IMG/VR virus record: IMGVR_UViG_3300044710_000107
Location: 24,246 to 88,245 of that record
Source of the DNA: a virus
Length of the DNA stretch: 64,000 bases
Strand: one strand, 5' to 3'
How positions within the stretch are numbered: the stretch's first letter is position 1; each line of letters begins with the position of its first letter. The notes beneath the pieces were generated by a model. The model saw only the letters and a program-made list of their open reading frames with translations. It made no database searches and had not been told where the DNA came from. Made by a program: the position numbers and the translations under genes. Shown in pieces: positions 25,201-31,624 of the stretch.

Positions 25201-25550
25201 CCGTGGTCGATACGGTCCATGACGGCAAGCTGATCGCGCGTATCGGCGATACCCCTCATCAGCATCGCACGGCCAGCGCCAGAAAGCATTAGTCCGGTCG
25301 TGAGGATCGGCCCCTTCGCCGCAGCGGCCGTGTACGCTTCAGCGCGCGTCTGCGGTTTCGTCGCCGCTCCGAACGGGTCCTCGTCCTCGATTGTCTGGCC
25401 TGGCGCGACCGGCGCGGGAGCGGCTGGTGGCGCTGGCGGTGCTGCGGCCTGTGGTGCTGGCGCCGAGCCGAACGGATCGGGGTCATCGATGGTATCGAGG
25501 TCGTAGGTTTGCGCCGGTGCCAGCCCGAGCGATGCCGGGACGCGGGCCAT
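16221..25550 (-). CDS. 3109-residue polyvalent protein: ParB/DdrB-like, JAMM peptidase, ADP-ribosyltransferase, zincin and LPD38-like regions
   Basis: One uninterrupted frame. In order: a glycine/alanine-rich hydrophobic region (about 290-440); a proline-rich linker (450-580); a ParB/DdrB-like segment with V-V-V-N-G-H-Q-R-L-D near 830; a JAMM/MPN domain with H1262-x-H1264, then S-x-x-D1274; an ADP-ribosyltransferase-like domain (about 1560-1880) with V-V-Y-H-G-T (H1584) and the terminal K-S-A-T-G-N-V-G-T-F-D; a zincin with H1964-E-V-L-H and a later E-E-A-I-A-D-E near 2012; and a ~1000-residue C-terminus like LPD38 (F-S-R-S-Y-R-L-G-N). Polyvalent proteins of phages and plasmids join such domains and enter the cell with the DNA. 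Start 25550 chosen because TAATG couples it to the gene before it. Each activity is inferred from motifs. Confidence 0.88.
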   Translation of the reverse strand: MARVPASLGLAPAQTYDLDTIDDPDPFGSAPAPQAAAPPAPPAAPAPVAPGQTIEDEDPFGAATKPQTRAEAYTAAAAKGPILTTGLMLSGAGRAMLMRGIADTRDQLAVMDRIDHGERVSMMDDPIGYASMDASQRADARAQLQEFLNTAVPPRVDVNVPLSPPQPVWAGPGEEAKPSPPGQPIAEVPYGPRGAPAVRLPGFNMAPPSEAGGEPAPVLTGEHQANVAGASAVRPIGLGDMQRGLPAPPLPLPETALTRAGAALTEYGERTFPIAPERESFGTRATQMVTGMAPIVLGAGLATAAGQPEVGAGIVASTIFAQSYDSTFRDAQAHGATPEQADRAALENAAMQGTLMVTPVFRALDALPAPLRDGALRTLVNMGRHGVEFAGFNSLGTFLDNYVAKNTYEPERPLTQGIGEAGAEGFVAGMAIPVGAAFARTLRTAFQPMPTIPPRTPRSPPGAAPAEEPQPGAPPGLPGPGAPAAGGAAPSAAPPPRPQRRQRPAAAPPTPGSAEDLAAAVAAGAPAPTAAAPAETPVPPTVPEPAADIHAQIAALADPKNPKDAVFLAAGTPLPRLPVIDGLHIASRPEGIFLATDAAKADQFRSAPTVTDPLMARLLGYPETKGEAVASGNPVVVQGTDAAGAVVAETLASPQAVPAAEATVKAETPPGGAVAVRPPEAVAGERTEETAAEGAQPPAPAPPTRIRTVEQIMREDGIGAKAAAAKQTEEIAAIGRPITMDEMAARRAGVAALPSSVPGVPPLQPSEPRDQGYPMFTPAELTIDPAVMQFKASDERGVTGALSGHSTWEPALANPITVWQTNDGRNVVVNGHQRLDLAQRAEAAGQQGVQLPARVYREADGYTPEYMRALGAYQNIAEGSGTPLDAARVLRTKNAFPDSMRLPELPPHQMIVQQARGLAQLSPEAFGAVENGIVPPEYAGMVGAVIAEPAEQMAALDALARGQPANANQARIMIADIRNGGFLQGAQTTLFGEEAFARSLVPERAKVLDAAMKILRSAAAAFRATVKGEETLTAAGNILAGKANVEGKTASERLLDTIGRNATTVGPYSDALNVAARQLAAGKQGDVGKIAHSFLAAARELERGGTRPGVSAGAYGHGVGPAPEGEAGPIAAAVQGGMLEAVGRLAQPPIKDERQGRLFLETPATMPKATGRLAEQGVVIGSEAEDFARFAEQNPGVSPAVLAGRYVLERGRETGHEYLTAYDPHLDAVVMAHTTGSARSVDFPPGFGDIATDPSRALVFQHNHPNNSSLSSNDVYQLSLSGVSGIVAQGHDGSLYAASLGPAVDRRAHTQSTIANAIMLGGIRAKGTVSDGLLLAIRRGEATNKELEPVLWDTINRALHGAGFIDYVAVASRPPHVAAIADRVAQAAVRGGYNVGDHRHPDAASADEGIARILARSADDSRTRRSAGQERGGGGPGLSEGAPPHAPGGTQEVGVRGLAERKPPLPPASGAPLFGEAPRAPAQRPAPEPALRTDERQAVMPGMEPSAVQAQAARDQVGRGALLPTGEQKPANEGLFAPKPPEQKPLFGRRGVAPAAQVETPEFKSWFRNSAVVDETGRPLVVYHGTQRPDRVGGRFRSARATSGPMAFFTDDPAIASSYAASKSDTSLTNEDASYETWFRIKPKGARAAVPLDRAWWSMSPEQKAKISSLAPRVTYDDDRNIVMAPEGRLTGIGNYDYELKRAHGNAFKALIEGWLNGGVLYNDEEKFHDVLRAAGVDVPVEMHDPHATMPAVFPTFLSIQRPLDTSAIPQPLVAALDKASRRQRFDPRNGGGDIWDKNRRDPREWVRELLDDIETGKSSHAWTSIPDWVTKTLRAHGYDGIKDTGGKLGGQTHTVWIPFDDVQVKSATGNVGTFDPNNPRIAFQRGQMPGHPDYPHPHAIQAVIDAARAMTGGHIQIEAYDAAHHAFTVKFPDGHTEQVFGYAIGRLIRAAIEPGRFAQNMSHEVLHALKRLGVFTGKEWSTLEAAAERGNWIEKHGVRARYPELGHVGQLEEAIADETGVHLTGPAPPKGSLMARVIAKLRAFLARLRNMLARRGFQTAEDVFGRVQSGEVGAREPGSGMEPVGPQTVGESLEAARAWGLRDPTEIAAGRRPLSDRELAARVGRMREFAKTHPLAWVEQHGPEFHVVTPDFSQRSRAQQIAGRAIVRTFPVRDIAATDATKDAAATFARDYAAGLQRQITGEISEGLAFGRRPTDVPGPDDRPEAQPPIRTAEDMTTRLARIPHVGAALSTAAEKFGDLNDTVTMMITPMAARGASDEARAIAKQYANLTRWIAWDYNRIIDWGRNTFKPDRLKAMWDAADADSVAIQETGKPLEEGGVASLRPDEQAAVKAWQADAENALAQARKVGMTEAEGLPSYAPRMVVDMVEGVMHPFGQGGEGARAAVVRNMLTLPLATMRLRQAIAGRALIGQIKAAGARTGQATVREGGMPQDFRTFGTNLRTTTPQLIHRKHLTTEETEQAANRKRAMMDGQEFNWFTIKGNPAFWTVRPRFGTDAEGHFGPVKDADGNMIFERVPIYVRSDFEGPLKAILHESAAGVVGRAGEALYQGMMSLKGRMMTSIMYGVAHLGVIAGRAFPAAPNLVRVMRLGNAMKQDPATMRRLILGGMAPIGRTMGFRDLPGIIEDPQMAPGRSWTSKILAAVPGLFDPRAGAAVLRAVDRLGDFTHGTLLWDQVQNIQVGLALDFEQYLTDAGMPQTAATRIAANFANIYAGALPREAMSQAARAWANILLFSRSYRLGNLAAVKSAFLGLPRDVRSQLLREHGEAVAKLANSLARRKGISVLLMDMALYYIGNSLIQSGLNAMLGLGQEQEQLPAGASVWQRLGAEGQGYARRLVEEAQRLIEHPQQALNPFGVVESLSALYDHEPQKRNRILIGFDKDGTGIYMRNPTGKTAEDISDYFVRPLDTAKRMMSPFARPMWELATNDQGFGHKLYDPMADAPTEVAQAVGGLARSVTSSTFPWAARLAGAYEGREGLGRALGETAAAGLGTSVSKGYPGGPALGEMAAARESHEFSVQRAMPGIRDMIRRGDNEAAAAKMTELGIEPGMQRYIFGQTVQPTVSKRQLRDLMLYGTPEQQRRVFGPAAP

Positions 25551-26941
25551 TATTGTGATGCCTGACCGCCGCCGACGACCTTCCACTTGCCGGGACCGTC
25601 ACCGGGAATGAGGTAGGCCCCGTACTTGTCGGACCATTGCGCGTTCGGGAACGCGGGCGGCGGCGGCGGCCGCTGCGGTTTCGGCACCGCTGGCGTGGTT
25701 GGCGTTGCCACTGCCGGCGCTCCAGGCCGTGCCGGCGCTGGCGCGGGCGCTGCGGCACCGGTCGGCCGTCCAGCGGCACTTGGCAATCCCTCGCTGGCCT
25801 GCGCCATCGCCTGATCCCATGTCGTCCCGGGCTTCGCAGCCATGATCTGCGCCGCGAGCTTGCCGACCGCCAAGGCCTGGGCGAACGGAACGCCGGCCTG
25901 CTTCATCTGCTGCACGCTCTCGTGGAACTGCTGCGTCTCTTGCAATGCGTTGACTTTGGCATCGACCAGCGGCTGGTTCTGAACCATGTGGGCCGCGGCG
26001 ACACCACCGCGCTCCGCAACGCCCTGGCCGGCAGCGGTGGCGGCCTGCGTCGCCTGGAACGCTTCGATCTTCTGCCACGGCTTGCCGGTATCTGGGTTGA
26101 TCGGCAGCGTGCCGTCCGACGCTGGCGTCAACAGGCTGTTCATCGCCGTGGCCTGAAGATCACCGGGCGTCACGTGGGCGGCGGCGCCGGCGGCCGCACG
26201 CGCGGTGAGGTAAGCAGCCCTGGCCATGTCCATGCCGGATTGCGCCTGCATGAGCGGTATCCGCGCCTGCCCAACGTCCTGGTATGTCGCCGCGCGCGAC
26301 GTGGCCGCCGCCGCCATCTGCTGCCGGTAATCATTCTGCCACTGCGCCTGCAACAGCCGCTCAGCCATCTGTTCGTCGGTTGCACGCTCCTGCGCGCCGG
26401 TCTTTGCATAGGCCGTGAAGGCGTTGCCGAGCGATTCCGAAAACCCGCCGGTGCGCGTCGGCGACAGCATCGCGCCGGCGGCTGCCATCATCGGCATCGT
26501 GCCCGACGAGGACCGCAGGATCATCATCGCGCGGTTCATGTCGAACATCTTGCGCTGCGCATCCGGATCCTGCTGGTCGGGTGAGCCGCCGCCTCCGGAT
26601 GGTGGAGCGTTGCGACCGAGCGCGCCTTCTGGCGGCGGCGCCTCGGTGTCGGGTGGGTTCGCGCGGGCCAACGCTCCCTGTGGCGCTGGTGGCCGCGCGC
26701 GTCCAACTGCGGCGGCGCCGGCCGGTGGCAGCGCCGGCGGCGGCATGCTGCGGTAATTGTCCTGCGGAGGCGCTCCGCCCTGGTCGGCATCGGGCAATGG
26801 CGCCGGCGCTCGCAGCAGCGCGGCCGCAGGATAGAGGATGTCCATGTCGGGATCGTCGACACCACCGCCGCCGGCGTAGCGCCGCGCACGTCCGCCGCCA
26901 GCCCATCCGCGCGCCAGTGACCGATGCAGCGCGCCGCTCAT
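25550..26941 (-). CDS. Probable internal virion (ejection) protein
   Basis: A 463-residue protein. The N-terminus is basic and glycine-rich (H-R-S-L-A-R-G-W-A-G-G-G-R-A-R-R-Y), followed by a proline-rich segment. A long helical region (about 130-400) is rich in Ala, Gln and Met (M-A-E-R-L-L-Q-A-Q-W-Q-N-D-Y-R-Q-Q-M). Then come a second proline-rich linker and a small C-terminal domain (Y-G-A-Y-L-I-P-G-D-G-P-G-K-W). Helical Gln/Ala-rich proteins placed next to a giant injected protein resemble podovirus ejection proteins. It starts right after the stop of the preceding gene (TAG then ATG). Confidence 0.6.
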   Translation of the reverse strand: MSGALHRSLARGWAGGGRARRYAGGGGVDDPDMDILYPAAALLRAPAPLPDADQGGAPPQDNYRSMPPPALPPAGAAAVGRARPPAPQGALARANPPDTEAPPPEGALGRNAPPSGGGGSPDQQDPDAQRKMFDMNRAMMILRSSSGTMPMMAAAGAMLSPTRTGGFSESLGNAFTAYAKTGAQERATDEQMAERLLQAQWQNDYRQQMAAAATSRAATYQDVGQARIPLMQAQSGMDMARAAYLTARAAAGAAAHVTPGDLQATAMNSLLTPASDGTLPINPDTGKPWQKIEAFQATQAATAAGQGVAERGGVAAAHMVQNQPLVDAKVNALQETQQFHESVQQMKQAGVPFAQALAVGKLAAQIMAAKPGTTWDQAMAQASEGLPSAAGRPTGAAAPAPAPARPGAPAVATPTTPAVPKPQRPPPPPAFPNAQWSDKYGAYLIPGDGPGKWKVVGGGQASQ

Positions 26942-27952
26942 CTACGCTGCCATCGCAAGCCGCGTGCCGAGCGCACCGCCGGTCGCGCGCCGCCGCGCGC
27001 GGATGCGACCGCCCTTGGCGTGCAGCCCAAGCGTCTGATTGTACAGGTTGCTCGTGTTGTAGGCGTTCGACGCCGCCGTGGCGCCCAGCGTGGTGCCGAC
27101 GAACGACGACAGCGGTGACGCCGTGTAGGACTGGCCCGGATTGTAGTTCATCCCGACCTGCATCGTGTTCGACGGTACGTTCTGGCCGCGAATGATGTTC
27201 GATGCGTACGACAGGTTCTGGTAAGGCCACTGCTGTTGTGCATAAAAATTATTCATCGCCGCATTGATGTTCGACTGCGACAGCGTGTCCTGAGCCTGGC
27301 CGGCGGCGGCAAGCTGACCGACATCGGCGGCACCGAGTTGCTGCGTCAGCGCACCCAACTGGCCGAACTGGGCTCCGGCGGTCTGCTTCGCGGTCTGTTC
27401 CTGCAACGCCGCACCGAGCGCTCCCTGGTAGCCCTGCCCGAGCGCGCCGGCCTGCGCCTGGTAGAGCGCCGTATCATTGGCCTGGATCGCGTTGTTGGTC
27501 GCCTGCATCTCCTGCGGCGACCGCGACTGCCCGGCGCTGACGAACCGGTCCTGCACCTGCGGCAGGATGTTCTGGGTGAGCTGCGTGTTCGCCGCGCTCT
27601 GTAACCCGCCGAGCACCGTGCTCTCGAACGGGTTCATGTAACTGTTGATCTGGCCGGCGGTCACCGGAGTTCCGGCCTGCCCCGTCAGATTCATCGCTTG
27701 GCCGAGCGCGCCCTGGTAGTTGCCCTGGTTCGCGACGACATCCTGCCAGCTCTGCGTGGTCGCGGCAGAAGGCGCGGCGACCTGCGGGCCGGGGAACGGC
27801 GTGTAGGGAGTGCCGGCAAGATTTGTTGCGGCGTTGGCGAGGTTCGCCTGATATTGTTGCAACCATAGCGGGAAACTGGTGCTTGTGTCAGCACCAGTTG
27901 GTTGTGGCGGGACCGGCTGTCCGGAAAATAAAAAAGACGATGTGCCTGACAT
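26942..27952 (-). CDS. Probable internal virion or tail-core protein
   Basis: A 336-residue protein rich in Gln, Asn and Ala with repeated helices (L-G-Q-L-A-A-A-G-Q-A-Q-D-T-L-S-Q). The W-L-Q-Q-Y-Q-A-N-L-A-N-A-A-T-N-L-A start and N-P-F-E-S-T-V-L in the middle are typical of podovirus virion proteins located beside tail genes. The C-terminus is basic (G-G-R-I-R-A-R-R-R-A-T-G-G). The first ~35 codons use A/T-ending codons unlike the rest of the gene, just beside the GIY-YIG endonuclease gene. Confidence 0.6.
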   Translation of the reverse strand: MSGTSSFLFSGQPVPPQPTGADTSTSFPLWLQQYQANLANAATNLAGTPYTPFPGPQVAAPSAATTQSWQDVVANQGNYQGALGQAMNLTGQAGTPVTAGQINSYMNPFESTVLGGLQSAANTQLTQNILPQVQDRFVSAGQSRSPQEMQATNNAIQANDTALYQAQAGALGQGYQGALGAALQEQTAKQTAGAQFGQLGALTQQLGAADVGQLAAAGQAQDTLSQSNINAAMNNFYAQQQWPYQNLSYASNIIRGQNVPSNTMQVGMNYNPGQSYTASPLSSFVGTTLGATAASNAYNTSNLYNQTLGLHAKGGRIRARRRATGGALGTRLAMAA

Positions 27953-27983
27953 TTCTACAACGTCTCTTGGATTGGGTCAAGCG

Positions 27984-28919
27984 TCATTTGATGCACCTAT
28001 CCGACTTGGGGCTTCTCGGCTTGTACGGACCGCGTTTTTTGCCTTCGTGACTCCGTTCTGCGCGCCATACCGGGTCGGCCCAGAGAGCTTTTCGTGCGTC
28101 AGACGTCTTCGCCGCGACGCCTTCGTACGCCCCTTCAGCGTGTCGCTGTCTGATGATCTCTGCGCGCGCTGCGCGCCGCTCGGGAGTCCACCAAGCCGCC
28201 TTTGTCCCTCGTCCGGCCGCGCTTATCTTCGCTCGCGTCTCGGCAGAAACCTGGTGCCCAATCTGGCTGGCGCGGCCCTTTTCGACTGCTTCGCGCGGTC
28301 GCGGCTTACCTTTCTGTTCCGCCGCCAGCCGCCGCAGATGCTCGATGTGGAATTCCGGGATCACGCGATTCTGGAATGAGGCGATTGTTCGGGCGCGCCA
28401 CTCGGAGTCGGCCCAAAGGGCCTTCGCCCCCTCCCGAACGTGCGCCCGTCCCTCCTCGGTCACACGCCGGCCGACCGAGCCTTCGCCGCCGGTCGAAAGA
28501 TTGTAGCCGCGCGGGTGCAGGCAATCGAACTCGACGATGAATGCCCGTTCTAGAGTGTTCGCGGCATCGCGTCCGAAAGCGACCGCGATCTCCTCTACGA
28601 TGAAGTTTTCCGGGCCGTGCTTCCTGATCGCCTTGATGATCGCCCGCTTCGACTTGGGCCGGCTGGCCTCATCGATGGCTTCTTTCCACCGCTCTGCGGC
28701 TGTCCGCGCGGTGATCCCGACGTACTCTTTCCCGTTCACCAGACAGGTGATCTTGTAAACGGTGACGCGCTCGGTTATTTCGGTGGCAGCCCTCATCGAA
28801 TTCACCCTTCGATCTGCGGTCAGAAGCGCCGTCTCGTTCGCAGCGAGCGGCGTTTCGTCTTTGTGCCACAGGATTGAAGGTGGCAACAGCGAAATTTGCT
28901 GGTGGAGGGCGAGGTTCAT
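27984..28919 (-). CDS. GIY-YIG homing endonuclease
   Basis: The GIY-YIG core is V-Y-K-I-T-C-L-V-N-G-K-E-Y-V-G-I-T near residue 55, followed by a conserved R (A-A-E-R-W) and glutamate (T-L-E-R-A-F-I-V-E-F). The C-terminal half carries NUMOD3-type repeats (A-E-T-R-A-K-I-S-A-A, A-L-W-A-D-(S/P)-x-W-R-A). The ATG at 28919 overlaps the previous stop (ATGA) and has GAGGG upstream; ATG 28796 with AAGGG would give a 270-residue protein starting just before the nuclease. The ~40 extra N-terminal residues resemble no endonuclease. It lies between two structural genes. Confidence 0.85.
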   Translation of the reverse strand: MNLALHQQISLLPPSILWHKDETPLAANETALLTADRRVNSMRAATEITERVTVYKITCLVNGKEYVGITARTAAERWKEAIDEASRPKSKRAIIKAIRKHGPENFIVEEIAVAFGRDAANTLERAFIVEFDCLHPRGYNLSTGGEGSVGRRVTEEGRAHVREGAKALWADSEWRARTIASFQNRVIPEFHIEHLRRLAAEQKGKPRPREAVEKGRASQIGHQVSAETRAKISAAGRGTKAAWWTPERRAARAEIIRQRHAEGAYEGVAAKTSDARKALWADPVWRAERSHEGKKRGPYKPRSPKSDRCIK

Positions 28920-29983
28920 GCGGCCCTCTTCAATTTCTGCCGCACGAATTTCTTCTCGCCGAGGGCGTGCGCCAGGGCGCTTCGGTCATGGTCGAGGATC
29001 GCGGCGCCGCGTTCGTTCGATCCGCCCCCCAAACGAGAAACGTCAGCGTGAGTCAAGACGTACTCGCCCGAGCTCAATTTTGCGGGCACCGAATCGCTGG
29101 TCCCGGTCCCTGGTCCGCGCACGAAGCGCTGACCGCCCTCGGTGCTGAACACATGCCCCAGCGCCCCGCCGTGCTTCCACCCGTAATTTTGCAGCGTATT
29201 GCCCTGGAAGAAAGTCTGCTCCGGCCGCTGCCCGTAGGTGTACCAATCTGTTCCGGAGGCCGGCGTGACTGGCGTGCGGCCTGGCACGTTCGTGTTGAGC
29301 GGCATGTTGTAGTAAGGCCCCTGATTCGCCGCGGTGCTGCTCGGTCCTGGCGTCTGCCACGTCCCGATCGTGGGCTTGTTGAAAAGGCTGCCAGCCGCCG
29401 ATAGCGCTCCAAGGGCGAGCGCAGTGTTGCTGATGCCGCCGGGTGCGCCGCCGAACAGGCCGCCACCACCGCCCGCGATCCTCGCAGCCTGCCCGGTCGT
29501 GCTCGTCGGGAGCGCGCCGCCGCTGGTTCCTGCCGCATTGAGCGCCGTCCCGCTCGGCGTCGGGCCTTGGTAGAGCGGATTGCCCGAGGCGTCCGTGGTG
29601 ATGACGTTGCCGTTGGCGTCTAGCATCGTCTGCGTGGCGCCAGTGCCGCCGCCGCCAAACAAGCTCCCGAGCGCCCCCGAGGCATCATTGTAGAGCCCGG
29701 TTCCGGTCGGCGTGCCGCTCGCGTCGGTCATGTAGCCGAGCGCACCACCGCCGATACCGCCGATCAGCGCACCTTCGCCGATGTTGCCGTGGGTCAGCGC
29801 AGCAGTACCGGCGCCGACAGCCGCGCCGGTGATCGCCGGAGCCGCGATGGACGCGAGCGTCGAGCCGGCGTCCATGCCGAGCGCGGAGATGATCGGCGAG
29901 ACGAAATGGCGTCGCGCGCCTGGCTGCAGGCCATTCCCGAAGGCGTCACGCGGCCGCTGGCGGAAGTGGTCGTAACGCTTCAT
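28916..29983 (-). CDS. Glycine-rich virion protein with phage S-G-E-(Y/F)-V motif
   Basis: A 355-residue protein. Residues 30-220 are Gly/Ala/Thr-rich with hydrophobic patches (I-A-A-P-A-I-T-G-A-A-V-G-A-G-T-A-A). Near the end lies S-D-S-V-P-A-K-L-S-S-G-E-Y-V-L-T, then G-G-G-S-N-E-R-G-A. This recurs in podovirus virion proteins as D-x-(I/V)-P-A-x-L-S-x-G-E-(F/Y)-V with a following G-x-G-x-N. Probably internal or ejected. The last ~70 codons show relaxed codon use next to the GIY-YIG gene. It is ATGA-coupled on both sides. Confidence 0.65.
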   Translation of the reverse strand: MKRYDHFRQRPRDAFGNGLQPGARRHFVSPIISALGMDAGSTLASIAAPAITGAAVGAGTAALTHGNIGEGALIGGIGGGALGYMTDASGTPTGTGLYNDASGALGSLFGGGGTGATQTMLDANGNVITTDASGNPLYQGPTPSGTALNAAGTSGGALPTSTTGQAARIAGGGGGLFGGAPGGISNTALALGALSAAGSLFNKPTIGTWQTPGPSSTAANQGPYYNMPLNTNVPGRTPVTPASGTDWYTYGQRPEQTFFQGNTLQNYGWKHGGALGHVFSTEGGQRFVRGPGTGTSDSVPAKLSSGEYVLTHADVSRLGGGSNERGAAILDHDRSALAHALGEKKFVRQKLKRAA

Positions 29984-30783
29984 GCCCTGGCCCTCATGCG
30001 TCGCGCGAGCGCGCCCTGGCGCTGGTGTTGGATCCGGCCGCCGCGGCGGAATGGCGAGCCACCCGGCCCGGGGCCGCCTGCGGTGATGTCGCCGACAGCC
30101 TGCGGTCCTGCCGCGGCGTTGATCCCTGGTGATCCGCCGATATTGGATAGGTCGATGCCGCCGTTCGCCGCCGCGCCGGCTCCGAGGCCAGCGCCCAACC
30201 CGCCGCCGAGGCCTGGTCCGGGACCGCCAGCCGTTATGTCGCCCATTGTGTTCGGATCGGCGACGCTGATGCCGCCGACGTTGCTCATCGCTCCGGAAAG
30301 CGACTGACCTGCGCCTAGGCCAGCGCCGATGCCGGCGATCGGTTCCGCGCTCGGCTGCATCGTCGGGCTCGGCCCAGGCGGCGCTGACGGGTTGAGGTAG
30401 TCGTAGAGCGCGCCGACGCCGTATTTGCCGCCGACGCTGCCGATGATGCCACCTACCGGCCCAGCAAGCATGGTCCCGAGCGCGCCAAGCCCTATGCTTC
30501 CAGCCGTCGTTAGAATATCGCGGCCCGTGATGCCGAAGCCGGCGAGACCGCCGCTTGACGGTCCGGCGACCTGCGCTCCCTGTGATGCGCCTGCCGTTGC
30601 TGCGCCGCCGACGTTCGACAGCGCAGCGCCGCCCATGCCGCCGGGCGAGAACTCCGGCGCGCCGGTTGGGCCGACGTTGAAGCCTGGAGCCTGCGGGCCG
30701 GCGTCAACATAACCGCCGGCGTCAAAGCGCCGCACAGGAGCATGCCGCCGCTGCAACGCGCCGATGCGGCCCATGTGCATCAT
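29980..30783 (-). CDS. Glycine-rich, membrane-active-like virion protein
   Basis: A 267-residue protein, mostly Gly, Ala and Pro. It has a basic N-terminus (R-R-H-A-P-V-R-R-F-D-A-G-G-Y), a hydrophobic stretch (S-I-G-L-G-A-L-G-T-M-L-A-G-P-V-G-G-I-I-G), two copies of (M/V)-G-D-I-T-A-G-G-P-G-P-G and an arginine-rich C-terminus (R-R-M-R-A-R-A). Such proteins are found with podovirus ejection genes and may help form a channel in the envelope. Function is inferred from composition and place. Confidence 0.55.
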   Translation of the reverse strand: MMHMGRIGALQRRHAPVRRFDAGGYVDAGPQAPGFNVGPTGAPEFSPGGMGGAALSNVGGAATAGASQGAQVAGPSSGGLAGFGITGRDILTTAGSIGLGALGTMLAGPVGGIIGSVGGKYGVGALYDYLNPSAPPGPSPTMQPSAEPIAGIGAGLGAGQSLSGAMSNVGGISVADPNTMGDITAGGPGPGLGGGLGAGLGAGAAANGGIDLSNIGGSPGINAAAGPQAVGDITAGGPGPGGSPFRRGGRIQHQRQGALARRMRARA

Positions 30784-31271
30784 TCCGCTGCCTCGGCGAG
30801 ACGCTGCGGCTTGGCGATCACCTTGGAGTAGACGATCTCGTGCGGCCGGAAGCCCCAGCGGGCGAGGTAATTGGAGTTCCGACGCCGCGCCTTGGCATGG
30901 AACATGACGATGTGCACCCGGAGCTCGCCGGCGAACCGGATGGCCTCATCGATCAGCAGGCGTCCAACGCCGAGCCTGCGGTATTCCGGTCGCACGTAGA
31001 TAACGTCGTCGGTCGCGACCATCGCGGCCATGTCACGCGGGTGCCTCGACACCAGCAGGAACATGTACCCAGCGATCGCGCCGCCGGTGCGCGCCAGGAG
31101 GATGTGCAGCACGCCGGCCCGCTCGAGGCTGCGGTAGCGGTCGTGGTCCGGATTGAGCCGCAGGATATCCCGGTTCGATCCGACCTCCTCCCAGTGCGTG
31201 CGGATCAGCGGCCATGCTTCCTCGATGAACCGGTCGTAGGCCGTTCCCCAGGCGAGATCGACGGCGCTCAC
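30780..31271 (-). CDS. GNAT-family N-acetyltransferase
   Basis: A 163-residue protein with the acetyl-CoA-binding motif R-R-L-G-V-G-R-L-L-I (residues about 98-107). A beta bulge before it (V-I-Y-V-R-P-E-Y) and a C-terminal N-Y-L-A-R-W-G-F-R-P loop complete the GNAT pattern. It transfers an acetyl group to an amine; the target is not known. GNAT genes are often found among podovirus internal-protein genes and may modify virion or host proteins. ATGA overlaps couple it to both neighbours. Confidence 0.88.
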   Translation of the reverse strand: MSAVDLAWGTAYDRFIEEAWPLIRTHWEEVGSNRDILRLNPDHDRYRSLERAGVLHILLARTGGAIAGYMFLLVSRHPRDMAAMVATDDVIYVRPEYRRLGVGRLLIDEAIRFAGELRVHIVMFHAKARRRNSNYLARWGFRPHEIVYSKVIAKPQRLAEAAE

Positions 31272-31516
31272 CGGCGCTTCCTCTTCGCCAACGCGGCATG
31301 CAGCGCGCCCTGTCGCGGCTGCCGATTGCGCGCGGCCTGGTGCAACAGCATCGCGGCCATGAGGGCGCCCATGATGGGCGACGGCGCTACGATGACGAGG
31401 TGATGCGGATGCGACGGCGCGGCCTTGGCGCGGCCACCGCGCGCCATCGGCTGTCCACGGCCGACCCCGCCAAGCATGATCGGCGATGGGATGCTACCGA
31501 AGTCGCTGCTGCGCAT
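31268..31516 (-). CDS. Small basic virion-region protein
   Basis: An 82-residue protein with glycine/arginine patches (M-A-R-G-G-R-A-K-A-A-P) and a basic end (A-L-A-K-R-K-R-R). A short hydrophobic stretch lies in between (I-M-G-A-L-M-A-A-M-L-L). It overlaps the acetyltransferase start by ATGA. Its basic ends resemble those of the neighbouring internal virion proteins. Not otherwise recognised. Confidence 0.5.
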   Translation of the reverse strand: MRSSDFGSIPSPIMLGGVGRGQPMARGGRAKAAPSHPHHLVIVAPSPIMGALMAAMLLHQAARNRQPRQGALHAALAKRKRR

Positions 31517-31624
31517 TGACTGCCCCGGCCCTGTGCGGCGAGACGTGTGAAGCGTCCCGCCGGCCGTCAGAGGACCAGCGCAGGCGGTCAGGCTATCACG
31601 GTGCCGTGCCGGAAGGGAAGGGGG

